A stretch of 64,000 nucleotides of DNA from NCBI GenBank assembly GCA_003184365.1, contig NKYR01000041.1, positions 124,001-188,000 of the forward strand, read 5' to 3'. The position numbers were made by a program, and so were the translations under genes. Below, piece after piece: positions 25,101 to 35,776 of this stretch. Position 1 is the stretch's first letter; each line of letters begins with the position of its first letter. The notes beneath the pieces are model-generated. The model saw only the letters and a program-made list of their open reading frames with translations, was not told where the DNA came from and did not search any database. Source of the DNA: Evernia prunastri. Taxonomy: Eukaryota; Ascomycota; Lecanoromycetes; Lecanorales; Parmeliaceae.

Positions 25101-25855
25101 GATAACCGCGCTAAGCCTATTCAGGCGATAGCCTCTAAAGAGACCTTGACGTATCGTGACAACATGCCCACAAAAAGGAAAAAAGGTCACGTTCTCGTGA
25201 CTATAATCTCTAGACAGTCATATTAACTATACGTCGTTCATATGCTTCATATATCTATTCTTAATCTGTAATTATTATATTCTTCGCATCACGACTATAG
25301 TCGAATAGAAAGACGAGTCGATGGACGATAGAAGTATACTGAGAAGCGAGATTTGAAGTATACTAAATTCGAGCGATGCTGAGATAAAAAGTAGACTCTC
25401 TGCAGAGTTACTTGACGATCTGGACCGAAATTGTGAAGAGCAGGCTCTTATTGTCAGATCTGCTGCTGACGATACGCAAAATGCTCTCCGTAGTACTCTC
25501 TATATTATTCTCCGCAATTGTCTACGACAGTGACTTTTTCTTCTGTTTTAGCTCTTGCGTTGACGACTTTAATATCGAGACTGACTGTGATAGTGAATCA
25601 AAATACGATTCGAGTGTCTCGCGAAGCGTGTGCTGAATTAGCTGTGTGAGAGAGACTGTTTGCTCTGCTGAGAAGCCGAAAAGAATTTAACTACTGAAAG
25701 ATATAATGTAATATCAAATGATCTAATAAAAGAATTAACTTGATTGACTGATTTTGCGTAGCGAAGCACGGGAACTGACGATCGATATGTCAAATGCTAC
25801 TGATCGAGCAATGAAATAGACGATATGAAAGGATCTAGATTAGATATTGCTATCA
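25101..25855. other. Unassigned sequence between direct repeats D
   Basis: Composition is more balanced than the AT-rich flanks. A 74-codon frame at 25412-25636 has no recognisable motif and is probably chance. The segment may be the inside of a small element bounded by the two D repeats. Confidence 0.4.
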
Positions 25856-25945
25856 TTTGTCAAGGAAATAGAACTGAATATTATATATTCATGTGTGGTG
25901 GAAAGATTGTTGATTGTTCTATGTGCGTGCAGGGCAGATATGTTA
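25856..25945 (+). repeat. Direct repeat D, second copy
   Basis: Matches 25011-25100, including CATGTGTGGTGGAAAGATT and GTTCTATGTGCGTG. Homology ends where the LTR-like sequence at 25941 starts. Confidence 0.7.
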
Positions 25946-26093
25946 GGAGTGTACCTAGGTGGTTGACCAAGATTCTATTGATGAGGAAGGAACTTGCTAT
26001 CTCTAGGAACTATGGTACATATAGTAGGAGAGTGTGCCAAAACCCTAGCCCATAGGGCTACTTGCCAAGTGCCTGCTTGACACACTCGTAACA
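25941..26093. repeat. LTR-like sequence TGTTAGGAGTG...CACTCGTAACA
   Basis: A 153-bp block begins TGTTAGGAGTG and ends CACTCGTAACA, giving the TG...CA ends and near-perfect terminal inversion seen in fungal LTRs. No matching 5-bp target duplication is visible (AGATA left, TCGCT right), so it may be a partial or decayed solo LTR. Confidence 0.5.
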
Positions 26094-26298
26094 TCGCTTT
26101 CGAGATTATTACGAAGTCTTCTCTTTTTTTATCGACACTATATCGATATTAATCGAAGACGATTTATCGTAATTTAAATATTTAGACGTTTAATAATCCT
26201 TTTTTTTACAATAATAATAATTACTATTTTTATAATTCGAGTTCGATTTAAATTTACGCTTATCTAGCTTTTTATTAAATTGCGATAACTTAGCGCTA
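26094..26298. other. AT-rich spacer
   Basis: AT-rich, stop-laden DNA leading into the CGCTA target site. It may be the start of the decayed transposase region described for 26975-28499. Confidence 0.4.
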
Positions 26299-26484
26299 TG
26301 TCACGATGTGACTCGGCCACCGGAGCTATCATGGCCACCGGAGCTTCCATGAGATTCCATGAGATTTCAGCCTAGCCCTATATTAGCCGACAGCCCCTTA
26401 AGGGCTGCTCGGGGTCACCTGTTCTTCTGGTTCCTTACCTTTCGTCTTGTACACCTAGCCAAGTCACGTACATAGACAATGTAT
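26299..26484. repeat. Truncated LTR copy ending at an N
   Basis: Starts TGTCACGATGTGACTCGG after CGCTA (26294-26298) and follows the LTR at 26504-26738 closely until the N at 26485. It lacks 30 bp present in the second copy (26652-26681). The 18 bases before it (TGCGATAACTTAGCGCTA) are repeated exactly before the second copy, so the duplication may be an assembly artefact. Confidence 0.75.
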
Positions 26485-26503
26485 NTGCGATAACTTAGCG
26501 CTA

Positions 26504-26738
26504 TGTCACGATGTGACTCGGCCACCGGAGCTATCATGGCCACCGGAGCTTCCATGAGATTCCATGAGATTTCAGCCTAGCCGTGTATTAGCCGACAGCC
26601 CCTTAAGGGCTGCTCGGGGTCACCTGTTCTTCTGGTTCCTTACCTTTCGTAATGACAAGGAACGAGGCTTGATACATTGTCTTGTACACCTAGCCAAGTC
26701 ACGTACATAGACAATGTATCAAACCTCGTTCCTTGTCA
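26504..26738. repeat. LTR (235 bp) with target duplication CGCTA
   Basis: Begins TGTCACGATGTGAC and ends GTTCCTTGTCA. CGCTA stands immediately before (26499-26503) and after (26739-26743), a clean 5-bp target-site duplication. Nothing lies between the ends except LTR sequence, so it is a solo LTR unless the N at 26485 hides an internal region. A CAGCCCCTTAAGGGCTG palindrome lies inside. Confidence 0.85.
26653..26738. repeat. Inverted repeat inside the LTR end
   Basis: Arms of 29 bp, TGACAAGGAACGAGG... and its complement at the right end of the LTR, differ at one base and flank about 28 bp. The left arm is the part missing from the LTR copy at 26299-26484. Confidence 0.85.
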
Positions 26739-26789
26739 CGCTATCTTTATATTTCTTAGACTTAATAATTCGAAAATTAAAAAACTTAT

Positions 26790-26974
26790 TGTCAGGGAAC
26801 GAGGCTTGATAAGAGGAATCTCATTCTCTATGGCTAGGACTAAGGTAAAGGCCAAGACGAAAGATGAGGAAACAAGAAAGAACGGGGGATGCGAGCAGCC
26901 CTTAAGGGGCTGTCGCCTAGATCGTCGGCTATCGCATAGATTAACCTGACTAGACTGAGATCCACACCATGACA
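26790..26974 (-). repeat. Related LTR in opposite orientation
   Basis: TGTCAGGGAACGAGGCTTGAT...CACCATGACA, 185 bp. Read on the minus strand it starts TGTCATGGTGTGGATC and contains the same GACAGCCCCTTAAGGGCTG core as the LTR at 26504-26738. It is therefore an inverted, diverged family member. No 5-bp target duplication is visible (CTTAT versus AGAAT). Confidence 0.65.
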
Positions 26975-27359
26975 AGAATCAACGGCTTTTTAGCGAGAAT
27001 CGTATTCGAAAGAGAGATCAACAGTTAAAATCTCGTCGACTTGTTTCGAATAATGATCGTCTTCTAAGCAAAGAGATGATAATAATTTAAAAAGCTGTTG
27101 TCGATGCAGAGAAAAGAGAGTAGATAAGAAAAGTACGTCATCGAATAGCAAAAAAGAAGTATCAAGTATATCTACGACAAAAGAACACTTATAGAAAGAC
27201 GCTTCCTAAGCACAAGTTCGTGGTTTTGGATGACGAGATTTTGAAAACTCGCTGGAGAAGGTTTTTAGTCGGCGATGTATATGAGTTCTCTGAGAAAGAG
27301 AAGGATTCAGAAGAAGAAGAAGAAGAAAGAAGAAGAAGAAAAGGAGGAAGAGAAGAAAG

Positions 27360-27584
27360 TGTCAGAACCGTGCCCAGAGTCAAGTCTAATGGGGGTAAAT
27401 TGAATAAGATAACTAGATAAAGAGCGAATATGTACACAGGAGAAGAGCGCTTAAATACTAGGAAGAATCCCCGCTAGCCTATGTGATAATGAGAATGTGT
27501 CAATGACCAATAAATACTCTATGTGCCTGACACATAGCCATAAACACTCCCTTTGTACCTGACAGCTAGGGTACGTCCGTAACA
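27360..27584 (-). repeat. Left (3') LTR of the GAAAG element
   Basis: 225 bp with TG...CA ends in either direction (TGTTACGGACG... on the minus strand), next to the purine tract. Near-identical copies are at 28151-28375 and 29636-29860. Confidence 0.9.
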
Positions 27585-28150
27585 CTACCCCCCCCCTCAG
27601 GCAAGCGATGCCCCAGCGCTGTAGATTGGCCTGCGAGTCGTCTGCGTGCAGAAAGAATGAGGATAGTGGCGAGGTCTCGGAGATTTCGGAGACGGCGTGG
27701 CCTTTTTGACTTGGCAATAGCGTTGTGAGGCCCAGGGTTCTCCGGATATTTGCTGTGATAGTCATTGACTACGTCCTGGGCCCCCTCAANTTGAATGGTA
27801 ACAGCTTGATGGGGTGGTTTCTTGACTGCTTAAGGAAGAACGTCCAGGCGGAGTTGGATGCGGAGCGGAGAAAGAAGTCTTTGTTCTTTAATGAAGTTTG
27901 TTCTTTTTGTTAGGGGGGTTGTTTGCACGAATGCTGGGGTGCTTGCACGTATGCAGCAGTACCTCCTCGTAAGGGGTTTTCCTTGTGGTCAACAAGTCCT
28001 AGCCACGAATGGTTCGTTTTGCCCGTAGGTAGGCCACACCCGGATGCCCAATGATCTGACGTCGAAACGTCTTCACAACGGTCCCGATGACAATTTTCTT
28101 TTACTGTTCGCTTGTCAGTACGAACGGAAGGGTGGATGATCTAGTTGTAG

Positions 28151-28375
28151 TGTCAGAACCGTGCCCAGAGTCAAGTCTAATGGGGGTAAATTGAATAAGA
28201 TAACTAGATAAAGAGCGAATATGTACACAGGAGAAGAGCGCTTAAATACTAGGAAGAATCCCCGCTAGCCTATGTGATAATGAGAATGTGTCAATGACCA
28301 ATAAATACTCTATGTTCCTGACACATAGCCATAAACACTCCCTTTGTACCTGACAGCTAGGGTACGTCCGTAACA
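28151..28375 (-). repeat. Right (5') LTR of the GAAAG element
   Basis: 225 bp, near-identical to 27360-27584. The 360 bp to its left (27791-28150) match the leader at 29276-29635 almost base for base. Confidence 0.9.
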
Positions 28376-28499
28376 GAAAGAGAAAGAAGAGAAAGAAGAG
28401 GAAGAAGATTCGGAAGAAGAAGAAGAAGAAGATTCGGAAGAAGAAGAAGAGAAAGAGAAAGAAGACGAGGAGAAAGACGAGGAGATGGAAGAGTCTGGT

Positions 28500-29129
28500 T
28501 GTTATGGTTTCAGCTCACAACACCATAACTCCTACCACTCGGCCGGATCGGGCCTAGCGCGGCTTGGCCCTGCCCACAAATATCGGCCTTCTGCCATCAT
28601 TAGACCTTCATAGCTATTATTCCGTTCATACCGGAATCAATGCATTCAGCTACATGTCATAGTTCTAGCTTAGCCCAGTAAGCCCCGGAGCTTGAAAGCC
28701 TCCGAGGCTTGCCCTAATTGGGAAATGAGATCTTGGCGCGAAGAAGACTTTATAGGTTTCCCTTCCTACTTCGTGATTCTTCTTCTTCTTCGCGCAATAT
28801 GTACTTAATCACCTTACATATATAGTTAGTATATATGCCTATTTCTCACCTGTGTCACTATATTGCGCCGGCACATATATACCTCGGTACTACCTATGAT
28901 TCCGTCTTCGAGTGCAGCAACTCCTGCTGAGCCCCCTGGGTACCGAGACGCCCTCGTCAATCAAGATGTTTTCATGCGAGCAATTGAAAGCGACCCCGAC
29001 CACTGGCTTCCTTACCTACGGAACCAGTCCCAACAATACCAGAATCTCGTATACGAAGCCAGTTCGTTCGAAGATCTGAACTCACAGCTCCAGCAATCCC
29101 AAGCCACGGTCCAGGAGCTGAACCGTCAA
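28500..29129 (+). mobile_element. 5' part of an LTR retrotransposon with gag-like start, cut by an N
   Basis: A sequence starting TGTTATGGTTTCAGC (28500), directly after the acidic tail, runs about 360 bp as a probable LTR and ends near CACCTGTGTCA (28857). An ATG at 28896 then opens a 78-codon frame (MIPSSSAATPAEPPGYRDAL...) with glutamine-rich, coiled-coil-like sequence such as QLQQSQATVQELNRQ, as in the N-terminus of Ty3/gypsy Gag proteins. The frame stops at the N (29130), after which unrelated sequence follows. Only one LTR is present, so ends cannot be confirmed. The gag assignment is inference. Confidence 0.45.
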
Positions 29130-29130
29130 N

Positions 29131-29860
29131 GGAGTTCCGCCATATCAAGTGGAGTAGCCTCATCTTCTGAACTCTCAACACCTTTTCCTCGTGCCATGTT
29201 GTCACTGTCTAGCACACTCGTTTCTTATCCGTTTGAGGTGCCACGAAGACTGGTAATGCTTTGAATGGTGTTCTTTTGAATGGTAACAGCTTGATGGGGG
29301 GGTTTCTTGACTGCTTAAGGAAGAACGTCCAGGCGGAGTTGGATGCGGAGCGGAGAAAGAAGTCTTTGTTCTTTAATGAAGTTTGTTCTTTTTGTTAGGG
29401 GGGTTGTTTGCACGAATGCTGGGGTGCTTGCACGTATGCAGCAGTACCTCCTCGTAAGGGGTTTTCCTTGTGGTCAACAAGTCCTAGCCACGAATGGTTC
29501 GTTTTGCCTGTAGGTAGGCCACACCCGGATGCCCAATGATCTGACGTCGAAACGTCTTCACAACGGTCCCGATGACAATTTTCTTTTACTGTTCGCTTGT
29601 CAGTACGAACGGAAGGGTGGATGATCTAGTTGTAGTGTCAGAACCGTGCCCAGAGTCAAGTCTAATGGGGGTAAATTGAATAAGACAACTAGATAAAGAG
29701 CGAATATGTACACAGGAGAAGAGCGCTTAAATACTAGGAAGAATCCCCGCTAGCCTATGTGATAATGAGAATGTGTCAATGACCAATAAATACTCTATGT
29801 GCCTGACACATAGCCATAAACACTCCCTTTGTACCTGACAGCTAGGGTACGTCCGTAACA
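29131..29860 (-). mobile_element. 5' end of a second copy of the GAAAG-type LTR element
   Basis: On the minus strand this reads 5' LTR (29860-29636), a leader of about 430 bp, and a short open frame from the ATG at 29197 (MARGKGVESSEDEATPLD) running into the N at 29130. That position suits the start of gag. The LTR is nearly identical to those at 27360 and 28151. The rest of the element and its left flank are absent, so no target duplication can be tested (GTCGC on the right). Confidence 0.75.
29636..29860 (-). repeat. 5' LTR of the second copy
   Basis: 225 bp, TGTCAGAACC...CGTAACA, differing from the other two copies at one or two positions (for example AAGACAACT for AAGATAACT). Confidence 0.9.
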
Positions 29861-29869
29861 GTCGCCGAT

Positions 29870-30998
29870 ATGTCTGAGACTATATGCGATATCTTATCGT
29901 GATATCTTTAGAAATTCAATATTTGATAGTATTCTTCTTATAAATCGCGATATTTTTCTAATAAATTTTAAAGTTAGAGATATTGAAATAAATATTCTTA
30001 AAGAAGTTAAAGATCGCAATATTAGACAAAGACTTCGATTATATCGTAATTCGACGTAGTTATTATTATCTTCTTCAGCATTATAACTTTATTAATCTAT
30101 TTAACGCGACTGAGACGCGACTTTATCGCGTCTTTATTTATTATTGAGATTTAAAACTCGCGATCGAAACGCGACTATATCGCGTCTTTATTATTATTGA
30201 GATTTGAGACGAAGAAGTATATTTTGTTGAAAATTTAGTTCGAAAGCGATATAATTGAGAGATTTTAGAAAGTAAAAGATCTCGATAGAAGAGAATAACT
30301 CTATGAAAATCTTCATACTTTATGAAAAAGACACACACATAAATTAAAATATTGTTAATTTAATTTTTTATAATAAGCGACTTTGAATTTAGAAGCGAAG
30401 TAACGAAGAATATATCAAGCTCTTATTCAAATATAGTTGATAAATAATTATCTAAGAATCAATAGAACAATAAAGACGAGAATAGTATATTATTAAATAA
30501 TGATATATTAATCGATAAGCTATCTAATTTAAAAGTATTAGATGAAAATTCTATATTTAAGATCGAGTTTAGAGATTTTATTCGATTCGAAGAACGTCGA
30601 TTGCGTATACTCTTTATATTATTCGAACTCGATAATTAAATTACTAATATTTCTAGTATAGAAGAGAAAGTTAAAATTAAGATTGTTAAAAAAGTAAAAA
30701 GAAAAGCGAAGAGAGCGATAAGAATAAAGAAGATAACGACGATAAAAAAAAAAAAAAGAAAAGTTCTTTAAATTTGTTACGATAGCATATATTCTGGTGA
30801 AATAATCTTTCTGAAACTTTGCTAGAGATATAGATGTAGAATTATTGAGAAAGCTATAGAGAATTCTTCTGCTTAAATATATGCTTACTTGCTTATCAAG
30901 TCGTTATCTTCAATCTCTTCGCTTCTTTCTAAGCTACGTTTATAATAAATATTAATAAGAAGAAAGAAAGATAGCGCTTTCGCTGTAAAGTATATAAT
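29870..30998 (+). repeat. AT-rich dispersed repeat, copy B
   Basis: Homologous to copy A from ATGTCTGAGACTATATG onward for about 0.9 kb, but with more G and C retained. A duplicated CGCGACT(T/A)TATCGCGTCTTTATT segment (30115-30140, 30171-30196) is seen only here. It is broken on the right by the LTR element at 30999. No coding frame survives. Confidence 0.7.
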
Positions 30999-31181
30999 TG
31001 TCAGAACCAGCATAGGTATAGCCAGTATGGGTATAGGAGACGAAGGATAAAGAGTCTACCTGGCTATGTAGGAGGATAGCATGGCTATATGTAGGCCATG
31101 CCCAGTCCTATGAGGCTGGAGTGTCAAAGGAAGAAGGCAAACACCATGGGGTCTAGAAGGTTTCAGGGTACGGTCGTAACA
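30999..31181 (-). repeat. Left (3') LTR of the ATAAT element
   Basis: 183 bp, TGTCAGAACCAGCATAGG...GTCGTAACA, followed by CTACTCTCTCGTC, the complement of the purine tract. Confidence 0.9.
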
Positions 31182-31856
31182 CTACTCTCTCGTCGAAGAA
31201 GCGCTGACCCCCCAGCGCGGTAGATCGATATATAGGTTCTTTCAGCTGTCAATGACGTCGTAATCCTTTTAAAACAAACGTCATGTATACTTGATCGCTA
31301 GAAAATCAAGAAAAAACAATCAACTTTTCGTCTCAGCGTATCCTTTCTCCGGCGGCTATAGCGACGACGATAGCATCATTTGACTATTTCGTTAATGCGT
31401 CGTCGCGAGTATAATATCATATCATTCAGAGGCTTCAGAAATGAAGTCATTTGATTCAGAAATGACTGAATGGTGGTTCGAAAGGTGATTTGCAATATAG
31501 CAGTCATTTGATATCCGATCTTTTGCGTAGAGAAGAAATCGTCGAACGAAGACCTCTGATTCGTCAGATTCAGCGGTTGATCCCGAGCCGAACCTTAAAT
31601 CAACATATCAGGTCTTGATGGGCTGGTCGAGTGGTCTTCTCGAAAGCATATCGATATCGCTATGATGATTTGAATCGACAACGATATGAAATGACGACAT
31701 ATCATGACGTCGTGACTTCTTTGATAATGCGCGAGATAGGATAGCATGATTAATAAATCTTATATGAAGTGATTGTGAAACAGTAGTCTTCTAAGCAATG
31801 AATTTCGAGGTAACAGAAAATAAAGTCTTGACATTCTTCTTCTGAGGATTTGAATT

Positions 31857-32339
31857 TCAGTCGATTAGCGACTTCTTTGAAACGCATACTGATTTGATTG
31901 CGCTAAACCCGATTTGAACGAAGTGCGCCTTTTCTTTCTCATGAAACTTCTCATATAAATTCTTGACTGAGAGTGTGAGCAGAACGATTCTGAAACGAGT
32001 AATCGATTGACTATATAAGAACTTGACTGCTTTGAGCGATGCATAGCGCATATAGAGATCAGCCACTGTAAAATAATTTTTTGATGCAGTCTCGTAGATA
32101 AACGATGGAGACGAGACTGCTCGATACTTCGGTAAGGATAAGAGTGAATGAGAGATCTTAGCTGGAAAAGTAGCGCTCTCAGCAGAGACGAGTACCGGCA
32201 AATTAGATTTGGGAGATGCAATGCTCTTGCTGAGAGATGATTGTTGATATTCTCGATTGCGGAGATGCTTATGCAGCTGATTTTTGGAATCGAACACTTC
32301 GTTATAGCGTTTATAAAAGGCCTTGCTGCAAGTGATCAT
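31857..32339 (-). pseudogene. Gag-like frame with finger motif inside the ATAAT element
   Basis: A 160-codon minus-strand frame begins TCSKAFYKRYNEVFDSKNQL and continues with HKHLRN. A second, stop-broken motif (YHKCTICSALFSSINQL) lies just upstream at about 32346-32408. The F-x-S-x-N-x-L-H-x-H-L pattern occurs in C2H2-like fingers of Gag regions in fungal LTR elements (family recollection). The frame is fragmentary and is not a host gene. Confidence 0.45.
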
Positions 32340-33195
32340 TTGACTATGACTTAATAGCCAACTGATTGACGAGAATAATGCTGAGCAGATAGTGCATTTG
32401 TGATATTCCTACGGAGTTATTTGTGGAGCTGATTTTGAAGTCTCTTATGTAGTCGGCGAAGGTTTTCTGAATTTGGCTGTCAAAACCTTTATATACTTAG
32501 TGAGATTTATATCTTTCAGAGTGTATTGAATGCTTATGCTTTGACTCCATTGAAATATCGTCTCTCGAAGACACTTGAAAAGCAATTGTAGAATATTCTT
32601 CTCACGATATTGATTCGCAGACTGAAGAATATACTCGACGAACTTGTTAATATTATGATACAGACGAAGTTTCGGAAAGTTATGCTGTAGAAAAGGATCA
32701 AAGAATACTAGATCTTGAAACGATATAATAGCTAATTTTACAGCTTCTTTGGTTTCTTTGACTTCTTTGACTTGCTTAAAAAATCGTGCTCTGATAAATA
32801 CTTTTTAAGTCGATAACTGATTTTATCTGGATTTTTGAGCATTGATAGCTAATTCTATTCAATCGTTACTCGTCGAAATAATTAACTTGTCTCTTATTGC
32901 TATAGCGCTTGAATATTAAGACGATTATTATAGATGTTATACGAGTGCGTTGTCGTCTGAGTTTTAGGTGTCAAGACTGATTTCACAGCTATTACAGTCT
33001 ACTTTGTTAAAGTATTCTTCGATAGAGACATAGACGAATACAGTCGCGGCAAGATCTTTTAATTGCGGAGTTGATAAGTTATATAATCAAGAAGAGAATA
33101 TAGCGAGGCGTTCTTCGAATATAGACATTTTAATAAATCGATTGCTTAGTGAAGAGATCGATAATTTGAATATAAATTGAGGAGAGTAAAAGAGT

Positions 33196-33720
33196 AGGAA
33201 TCGAAACGAAGCACTTTCTTTTTTCTGACGTGTTCGATTAAGATAAGAGTAAGAATCTAAAATATGAAGGCGATAGGCAAATTTGATATGTGATTTTATA
33301 TCGCTGAGATTGAGTTCTTTGGTGTTAAGAATAATTGTGTCGAAAATCTTCTAGTATTTTTTGATATTTTCGGTGTTTAGAATATAGATGTGTTAGGAAT
33401 CGAATAGCACTTTCTTTTTCCTAGCGTGCGTGATCAAGATAAGAGTAAAGATTTAATATATAGAGACAATAGATAGAAATTAGGTGCGTCTCTCTGTTTC
33501 GTAGATGTTGAGAATCTTTTAGATTTCGGTGTTGAGAGATTTTCGATGTTCAGGAATCGAATAGCACTTTCTTTTTTCTGGCGTGCTTGACCAAGATAAG
33601 AATAAGAATATGATCTGCAGAGACGTTAGAAGTAGAATCGAGTGTTTTGAGTGCGTCTCTCTGCTTCGAAGTTATCGAATCTTCTAATATTTCAGAGGTG
33701 TTGAGAATTCTCGATGTTTA
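33196..33720. repeat. Degenerate tandem repeat inside the ATAAT element
   Basis: The marker AGGAATCGAA followed by AGCACTTTCTTTTT recurs at 33196, 33395 and 33552, each followed by GATAAGA(G/A)TAA and GTGTTGAGA-type sequence. This gives three units of roughly 160-200 bp. Confidence 0.7.
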
Positions 33721-33786
33721 GGATATGAATTTCACTGCAGATGATTTTTCTTCGCAGGGCTTTAGTGCGATTACTTGTTGACGAAA

Positions 33787-34254
33787 TCAGACGCCGTAAA
33801 GAATATGAATACTTTGAATAATGTTTTTTCGAGTTATGGCAGTCTGATGAGATGATCTCTTGACTGATTGTGAAGTGAAATCTGAAGACGATGAAATTGC
33901 GGGCGGAGAAGAAATATAGCAAGCTGAGTTCTTATCCGCTTGAGTTGTTACGAAGAATATAAATGTTCTGAGGAGTGTTCTTTCGAATAATTGAAGAAGG
34001 ATTCTTCGCGACTGAAGACCTGATTGACTGTTGATATTCAGTCCATATATTTTCTTAACTACTGGTTGAAACGCATGAGAAGATGCGCTCTCGAGAATTT
34101 GAAATGAGCTTATTATAGTGTAAAGATCGTACTGTGATGATAATCGTAGTGGTATGTAACGAAGATATCGGGTTAACGATATTCTCATCGCTGTAGACAG
34201 ATGCAGACCCTCTTCGATGACGTTTATGATATCAAAAATACGCTCGCTATGCAT
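33787..34254 (-). pseudogene. Fragmentary retroelement frame
   Basis: A 155-codon minus-strand frame (MHSERIFDIINVIEEGLHLS...) lies between the tandem repeat and the duplicated module. No domain was recognised. It is listed because it is the longest intact frame in the right half of the element and is probably a remnant of the element's own coding region. Confidence 0.3.
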
Positions 34255-34258
34255 AAAT

Positions 34259-34810
34259 GCTCGCTAAAAATCAAAAAAACAAGAAAAAAGTGTTCTTCTC
34301 CGACGGCGGCGGCAGCAATATCCATTTCCAGATCTCTCGATCACTTATCGTCGATAGTTTATTATCGTAGAGTGTAGAGGCTTCAATAATGAAGAGAATC
34401 GATGAAAAATTACTGAAATAATGATCAAGAAGGTAATTTGTTATGAAGTGATTACTTGATATCACTTTTCGAAGAAGGAATCGTCAAATAAAGGTCTCTG
34501 ATTCGCCGAAATCCTTCGGCTGCTTCCGAGCCGAATCTTAAATCAACATATCGAGCTGACTGAATGGTCTTCTCCAAGGTATATCACATGCTCGAATCGC
34601 TATGATAATCCTAACCATGACAACGATCTCGAATGACGACATTTCATGATCTCGAAGATTCCTTGACAATGTGCTAAGCAGAGCAATATGCTTGATAGAC
34701 GTTATGTGGGGTGATTATTGAATAATAGAGATCTGAGGAATCGGGTTGACGGCTCTGAAAAATGAGATCTTGACGCATTTTTTGAAGAATCTGAATGAGC
34801 TCAAATCGTT
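34259..34810. repeat. Internal duplication of 31290-31860
   Basis: About 550 bp resembles 31290-31860: the start CGCTAAAAATCAA versus CGCTAGAAAATCAA, the CGGCGGC block, CCGAGCCGAA(T/C)CTTAAATC and the shared ATCAACATATC. The copies have diverged strongly. The element is therefore a composite or contains an internal duplication. Confidence 0.6.
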
Positions 34811-35776
34811 CAAAAACACCATGTCCGAAGTTTCGTCGAATCGCATGCTGATTCCAGGCTCTGAAGCGATCTCACGTGATTCCGCGTTGTCGCCCATTTG
34901 CGTGCTGTGATCACATAGCTGATGAAGACATACATTCCTTGCCGACGCTCTTCAAGATAATCTCCAAGCCGCTCTCCAGACTGTTTCAAATCCGAATCCA
35001 TATTACTTCTACAATTCCTACTAACAGCTCGATCTGAGAGTATCACTGTTGCTTATCTTTATGTCTCCCATACTCTTATCATCAAATTTTCAAGGTGGAT
35101 GGGAATGATGAAAAGAATGTGTCGTTTGGTAGCAGGCTCACTATATGATGTTTTGCAATGTTATTATAGCAGACTCACTTGTCGAATTGCTCAGTAAAGA
35201 GATCGTGCGCTTGATGAAAGGTTCAGAGCTGTTTTCTTGTCATTATAGCAGGCTCACTATAGAATGAAAGGATATTTTGAAGATGTAAAGTGATGTGGGG
35301 TGGTGTGAGTTGGTGTGACGACTTCTTTCGATTCGCTAGCCGTACGAATAATTCCAATATGTGCTTTATACTCTGAATAATCACGAATGATTTCAGTACT
35401 TGCTTTATCCCTCTGACTGATCACGAGACGATCGTCTATCTCGATGCGAGCTCTTCGAAGTTCATTTATCTGTTTGATAGACTGATTCAAAGCGTTATAT
35501 CTCATTCATTCAAGGAGTCTTGATAAAGCCTAGTCTCGTATGATGGGCTGACCCAGAAATATGATGTTTTAATAGTTCTGTCTTAATCACTGTCGTAGCG
35601 ATCTCAAGTTTAATGTCTTGACAAAGTCTCTGTCAAAAGCTTGTTTATTGAAATGCATTCGTCTGCTAAACGAACGAAAAAAGATAATTCTTTGATAGTG
35701 TTATACTCTATTAGCCGCGAGTGTATTTCCCGTTTGGGTTCCTCTTCGCCGGGTATACGAAGAAGACTCTTTATAA

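Larger units (their letters stand above)
27360..28375 (-). mobile_element. LTR retrotransposon remnant with GAAAG target duplication, internal part collapsed
   Basis: Two 225-bp LTRs (27360-27584 and 28151-28375) begin TGTCAGAACCGTG, end CGTCCGTAACA and differ at about one base, so insertion is recent. GAAAG flanks both sides (27355-27359 and 28376-28380). A purine-rich tract on the minus strand (GGGGGGGGGTAG) abuts the left LTR, so the element reads on the minus strand, with its 3' LTR on the left. Between the LTRs only 566 bases are assembled, including an N at 27790 that joins 3' sequence to 5' leader. The internal coding region is probably missing from the assembly, though a true deletion derivative is possible. 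It resembles Ty1/copia-sized LTRs, but no pol motif is available to prove it. Confidence 0.8.
26975..28499 (+). pseudogene. Decayed DNA-transposase C-terminal region, interrupted by an LTR element
   Basis: A plus-strand frame with a few stops reads RDQQLKSRRLVSNNDRLLSK (about 27020-27075), then KKKYQVYLRQKNTYRKTLPK and DDEILKTRWRRF, followed by a long Glu/Arg tail encoded by GAA-rich DNA. The tail resumes at 28376 after the insertion at 27360-28375 and ends EKDEEMEESG near 28495. Basic coiled segments with a charged tail are usual at the C-terminus of fungal pogo/Fot-type and related transposases; the family is inferred and no DDE motif is present here. The upstream part is lost or lies in the AT-rich DNA to the left. 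Confidence 0.4.

Noticed and set aside
25412..25636. 74-codon frame in the AT-rich block
   Set aside because: No motif, and it lies between direct repeats. A different frame over the same DNA looks equally protein-like.
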